Positions 6,481 to 8,668 of a DNA stretch of 8,668 nucleotides are shown piece by piece (the stretch's first letter is position 1; each line of letters begins with the position of its first letter). The stretch is from contig JAEUJR010000542.1 in assembly GCA_016793585.1 (NCBI GenBank), positions 1-8,668 on the forward strand, given 5' to 3'. The position numbers and the translations under genes were made by a program. This DNA comes from Archangium sp. GTDB lineage: Bacteria > Myxococcota > Myxococcia > Myxococcales > Myxococcaceae. The notes under the pieces were generated by a model that was not told the DNA's origin, searched no databases, and saw nothing but the letters and a program-made list of their open reading frames with translations.

Positions 6481-7256
6481 AAGACAGGGAAGAGTCGTTT
6501 CGTGTTGCCGAGAATCGCGGTCTGCACCACCTCGAGTGGTTCGCCCCGGGCGCGCGCCATGGCCTCGATGATCAACGGCAGAAACGCCGGCTCCGAACGC
6601 TGACCTCGATGCGGGTGCGGCGCCTGATCGGGAGCGTCGGTCTCGGCCATCAACCGCTCCAGCGGCACGCTCCGAAGCGCATCGATGGGCCTCCGCGCCT
6701 CCATGAAGCTCACCGGCCCGGCGAACGAGAAGTGACAGCCGTACTTCACGTACTTCTTCGTGAGATCGGCCGAGCCCGAATAGCTGTGCATGAGCAGCCC
6801 GGCGTCTGGGAGCGGCTCCGTCTTCAGCAGCTCGAGCAGCTCGGGGTGCGCGCGAAGACAGTGCATCAACAGCGGCAGCTTGTGCTTCCTCGCGAGCGCG
6901 AAGTGGGCCCTCAGCACCCGCAGCTGCCGCTCCATGGGCACCGTGGCTTCGGTCGGCCCGTCGAGGCCGCACTCGCCCACCGCGATCGCGCCGCCCTTGC
7001 CGAGCAGCTCGTCGAGCAGGGCCAGGCTCTTCTCGTCGTCTCGTTCGTCGAGGTCGGGAAGGAACTGCGGGTGAATGCCGAGGCCGACCTGCACCCGCGC
7101 ATCTCGCTTCGGCCACTCGAGCAACGCCGGCCAGGTCGAAGGCGCGACGCCCGGAACGATCATCGCCGTCAGCCCGGCCGCCCACGCGCGCTCGAGCACC
7201 GCGTGGCGATCCTCGTCGAAGCGCGGCATGTCGAGGTGGCAGTGCGTGTCGATCAC
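6444..7256 (-). CDS. TatD family metal-dependent hydrolase (predicted DNase)
   Basis: This is a 270-aa amidohydrolase-fold enzyme of the TatD family, cytosolic metal-dependent nucleases with 3'-5' exonuclease activity in characterised members. Metal-site motifs are all present: DTHCHLD at 3-9 (H5, H7), GIHPQ at 60-64, GECGLD at 94-99 (E95), MHCLRA at 131-136 (H132), HSYSGS at 157-162 (H157) and ETDAPDQAP at 205-213 (D207). The segment HRGQRSEP (216-223) stands where many members have RGxxNEP. The start is the GTG at 7254-7256, overlapping the stop of the upstream Trm112-like gene as GTGA, which implies translational coupling; there is no separate strong Shine-Dalgarno sequence. The last 37 bp overlap the convergent rhomboid gene. 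Which TatD paralogue (TatD, YcfH or YjjV type) cannot be decided here. Confidence 0.94.
   Translation of the reverse strand: MIDTHCHLDMPRFDEDRHAVLERAWAAGLTAMIVPGVAPSTWPALLEWPKRDARVQVGLGIHPQFLPDLDERDDEKSLALLDELLGKGGAIAVGECGLDGPTEATVPMERQLRVLRAHFALARKHKLPLLMHCLRAHPELLELLKTEPLPDAGLLMHSYSGSADLTKKYVKYGCHFSFAGPVSFMEARRPIDALRSVPLERLMAETDAPDQAPHPHRGQRSEPAFLPLIIEAMARARGEPLEVVQTAILGNTKRLFPVFQGTPASSSTGS
6473..6491. terminator. Small stem-loop at the rhomboid stop codon; possible weak terminator
   Basis: A perfect 7-bp inverted repeat (TTCCCTG at 6473-6479, CAGGGAA at 6485-6491) surrounds a 5-base loop and covers the rhomboid stop codon. Only a poor T-rich stretch (GTCGTTTCG) follows on the plus strand. 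It lies inside the last codons of the convergent TatD gene, so it could act on transcripts from either side. The stem is short, so confidence is low. Confidence 0.3.
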
Positions 7257-7486
7257 GAGAAGTTCGGAGCGATTCCCTCGGCCTTCGCCTTCGCCAGCAG
7301 CGCGTCGTGATCGGCAGGCGAGACCTGCGTCGCCTCTTCGATCAGCATCACGGGCACGTCGTCCTCGACGCGGTACTTCCGCTTGAGGCGAGGGTTGTAG
7401 AGGAACCGCTCGGCCGCGAAGTACAGCAGCGGGCCTTTGTCTTCAGGGCACGCGAGGATGTCGAGGAGCTTTGGATCGAGCGCCAT
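7253..7486 (-). CDS. Trm112 family (UPF0434/YcaR-like) small protein, cysteine-poor variant
   Basis: This 77-aa protein matches the Trm112/YcaR family, whose eukaryotic and archaeal members act as small activating partners of methyltransferases; the bacterial role is poorly defined. The N-terminal LLDILACPEDKGPL (residues 7-20) and the later VEDDVPVMLIEEA (40-52) are the family signatures. Classical members have a CPxC zinc knuckle and further cysteines, but here only Cys13 remains, with Asp-Lys in place of the second Cys. The variant segment YNPRLKRKYRV (30-40) is reminiscent of actinobacterial homologues, so loss of zinc binding seems to be a subfamily trait rather than decay. The ATG at 7486 has no visible Shine-Dalgarno sequence and lies 23 bp from the divergent phosphatase start. 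Its TGA overlaps the TatD GTG. Confidence 0.88.
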   Translation of the reverse strand: MALDPKLLDILACPEDKGPLLYFAAERFLYNPRLKRKYRVEDDVPVMLIEEATQVSPADHDALLAKAKAEGIAPNFS

Positions 7487-7509
7487 GGGCGTGGCATAGC
7501 ATCGCGGTC

Positions 7510-8232
7510 ATGCCGATGGTCGATCTCCACCTGCACCTGCTCCCCGCCGTCGACGACGGGTGCAAGACGATGGACGAGACGCTCGCGATGGCGAAGGCGT
7601 TGGTGGCGCTCGGCTTCACCTCAGCGGCGCCCAGCCCACACAACCGGCCCGAGTACGCGAGCCGTGACGTCGCGCTCCAGCGGCTCGACGAGGTGAAGGT
7701 CGCGCTGCGCTCGGCTGGAATTGCCCTCGCGCTCGACGTCAACGCCGAGAACTTCTTCCTCGACGAGTCGCTGCTGGTGAAGCTGCCGACGCCCGAGTCG
7801 CGCCGCATCGGTGCTGCGGGCAAGTACCTGCTGGTCGAGGCGCCCTACACGTCGCCGCTCCCGCAGCTCACCGACGTCGTGTTCCGCATGAAGCTCAAGG
7901 GCGTCACGCCGGTGATCGCGCACCCCGAGCGGTGTCTCGAGTTCGAACGAAAAGGCCGCGCCTCCGAGGCCGCCCAGTCGGGAGCGCTGCTGCAGCTCGA
8001 CGTCGGCTCGCTGATCGGCCGCTATGGAAAGACGGCGCAGAAGCTCGCCAGACAGTTCCTCGACGACGGGCTGTACACGATCTCGGCGACCGATCTGCAC
8101 TCACCCGTCGGCGCCGAGCAGTGGGTGAGCGAGAGCCTCACGGCCCTGCAGAAGCAGGTGGGCGCGAAGGCGTTCGTCCAGCTGACCGAGACCAACCCGG
8201 CGCTGATCCTGAAAGGGCAACCGGTAGCCTGA
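7510..8232 (+). CDS. CpsB/YwqE-type PHP-domain phosphatase (probable protein-tyrosine phosphatase)
   Basis: The 240-aa protein fits the CpsB/CapC family of metal-dependent PHP-fold phosphatases, which dephosphorylate bacterial tyrosine kinases controlling capsule and exopolysaccharide export. Motifs are DLHLHLLPAVDDG at 5-17 (H7, H9, D15, D16), SPHNRPEY at 42-49 (H44, usually TPH), E80 in NAENFF, LVEAPY at 108-113, AHPER at 137-141 (H138) and SATDLHSP at 192-199 (D195, H197, usually SDAH). Length is close to the usual 240-260. I chose the ATG at 7510; a second ATG follows at 7516, and the frame extends to a TTG at 7471, but that extension overlaps the divergent gene and precedes the conserved region. 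No Shine-Dalgarno sequence precedes 7510. No tyrosine kinase is visible in the window. A UPF0104 membrane protein follows. Another PHP hydrolase activity is possible. Confidence 0.88.
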   Translation: MPMVDLHLHLLPAVDDGCKTMDETLAMAKALVALGFTSAAPSPHNRPEYASRDVALQRLDEVKVALRSAGIALALDVNAENFFLDESLLVKLPTPESRRIGAAGKYLLVEAPYTSPLPQLTDVVFRMKLKGVTPVIAHPERCLEFERKGRASEAAQSGALLQLDVGSLIGRYGKTAQKLARQFLDDGLYTISATDLHSPVGAEQWVSESLTALQKQVGAKAFVQLTETNPALILKGQPVA

Positions 8233-8272
8233 CGCCGATGCGGGTGCTACAGGCCGCGAGAGTCGTCCACTC

Positions 8273-8276
8273 GGAG
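8273..8276 (+). promoter_or_regulatory. Shine-Dalgarno sequence for the UPF0104 gene
   Basis: GGAG lies 7 bases before the GTG at 8284 and only 1 base before the alternative in-frame GTG at 8278. The spacing therefore favours 8284 as the start. Confidence 0.55.
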
Positions 8277-8283
8277 CGTGTCA

Positions 8284-8668
8284 GTGGGTAAGTGGATCAA
8301 GTTCATCGTCAGCCTCGCCATCACGATCGGGTGCCTGTTCTGGACGTTCAAGGACACGCGCTGGCCTGAGATGTGGGGCTCGCTGCGCAGCGCGAACTAC
8401 TGGTGGATCGGGGCGTATCTGGTGGTGCTGACGGTGGTGCACCTCGCGCGTACCCTGCGCTGGGGCAACCTGCTGTCGGGCCTGGGCCACGTGCCGTTCA
8501 AGCCGCTGAACGAAGCCTCTGCGATTGGCTTCATGATGCTCATCATCCTGCCGTTCCGGCTCGGAGAGTTCGCCCGGCCATTCCTCATCGCCAACCGCTC
8601 GTCGATTCGCCGCAGCCCGGCCATGACGACGGTCGTGCTCGAACGAATCGTCGACGGCATCATCATCG
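8284..8668 (+). CDS. UPF0104 / LPG_synthase_TM flippase-like membrane protein, 3'-truncated by window
   Basis: An open frame starts at GTG 8284 and runs off the window after about 128 codons. The protein begins MGKWIKFIVSLAITIG, a first membrane helix at about 5-22. A second helix follows at about 40-56, ending in HLARTLRW, and then a hydrophobic stretch IGFMMLIILPFRLGEFARP. The PFRLGEFARP element and the later VVLERIVDG match the conserved PxRxGExxR and ERxxD signatures of the lysylphosphatidylglycerol-synthase transmembrane-domain family (UPF0104, AglD-like). These are multi-pass proteins often found with glycosyltransferases and implicated in lipid or lipid-linked sugar translocation. No aminoacyl-transfer domain is visible in this part, so true MprF function cannot be claimed. 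The gene starts 51 bp after the CpsB-like phosphatase in the same direction, and the two are probably cotranscribed. Confidence 0.85.
   Translation, partial: MGKWIKFIVSLAITIGCLFWTFKDTRWPEMWGSLRSANYWWIGAYLVVLTVVHLARTLRWGNLLSGLGHVPFKPLNEASAIGFMMLIILPFRLGEFARPFLIANRSSIRRSPAMTTVVLERIVDGIII

Noticed and set aside
4474..7185. A 903-codon open frame on the minus strand, mostly antisense to the rhomboid gene
   Set aside because: Its translation is dominated by Arg, Ala, His and Glu with no recognisable domain, and it covers clear real genes on both strands. It is a shadow caused by high GC at third positions.
8238..8291. A 17-codon open frame (ATG to TAA) overlapping the start of the UPF0104 gene, a possible leader peptide
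   Set aside because: It has no ribosome-binding site and no regulatory codon run or attenuator hairpin; an open frame this short is expected by chance.

Overview
The window is a dense, high-GC stretch of bacterial chromosome with nine protein genes wholly or almost wholly visible and two cut by its ends. The organism is very probably a myxobacterium (Myxococcota). The main evidence is the protein at 4011-4841, which ends in a MYXO-CTERM-type tail (Gly-Cys, a hydrophobic segment, then an Arg cluster) preceded by a Gly/Thr-rich tandem repeat, both typical of that phylum. The strong G/C third-position bias and the long antisense open frames agree with this. No gene-free stretch exceeds 300 bases; the longest gap is the 148-bp divergent spacer at 4842-4989. 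I see no tRNA, rRNA, CRISPR array, insertion sequence or prophage gene.

Layout. (1) 1-1422, plus strand: the C-terminal part of DNA ligase D (end of the ligase domain, then the polymerase domain), running in from outside the window. (2) 4841 down to 1436, minus strand: four closely spaced genes that look like one transcription unit: a secreted DUF2271/MYXO-CTERM protein, an ApbE-type FAD:protein FMN transferase, the tRNA t6A-cyclising dehydratase TcdA, and a Uma2-family predicted nuclease. (3) 4990-6480, plus strand: a rhomboid intramembrane protease with a C-terminal TPR-like domain, divergent from (2). (4) 7486 down to 6444, minus strand: a Trm112-like small protein and a TatD-family metal-dependent hydrolase joined by a GTGA stop/start overlap; the TatD 3' end overlaps the rhomboid 3' end. 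(5) 7510-8668, plus strand: a CpsB/YwqE-type PHP-fold phosphatase and the start of a UPF0104/LPG-synthase-TM flippase-like membrane protein, suggesting the edge of an envelope or polysaccharide locus.

The most interesting reading is a two-gene flavinylation module. The DUF2271 protein carries Asp-Ala-Val-Ser-Gly-Ala-Thr at residues 82-88, which fits the site at which ApbE enzymes attach FMN covalently to Thr or Ser in NqrC, RnfG and FMN_bind proteins. The next gene, 22 bp downstream, encodes an exported-looking ApbE. I infer that the pair makes an FMN-bearing extracytoplasmic protein, held at the envelope by its MYXO-CTERM tail. The divergent rhomboid-TPR protease could be functionally linked, for example through tail processing, but only gene position supports that.

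Smaller oddities are a lost lysine in ligase motif V of LigD, non-canonical residues at the presumed metal site of ApbE, a Trm112-like protein with a single cysteine, an imperfect 27-bp inverted repeat in the divergent spacer, and two divergent genes whose start codons lie only 23 bp apart.
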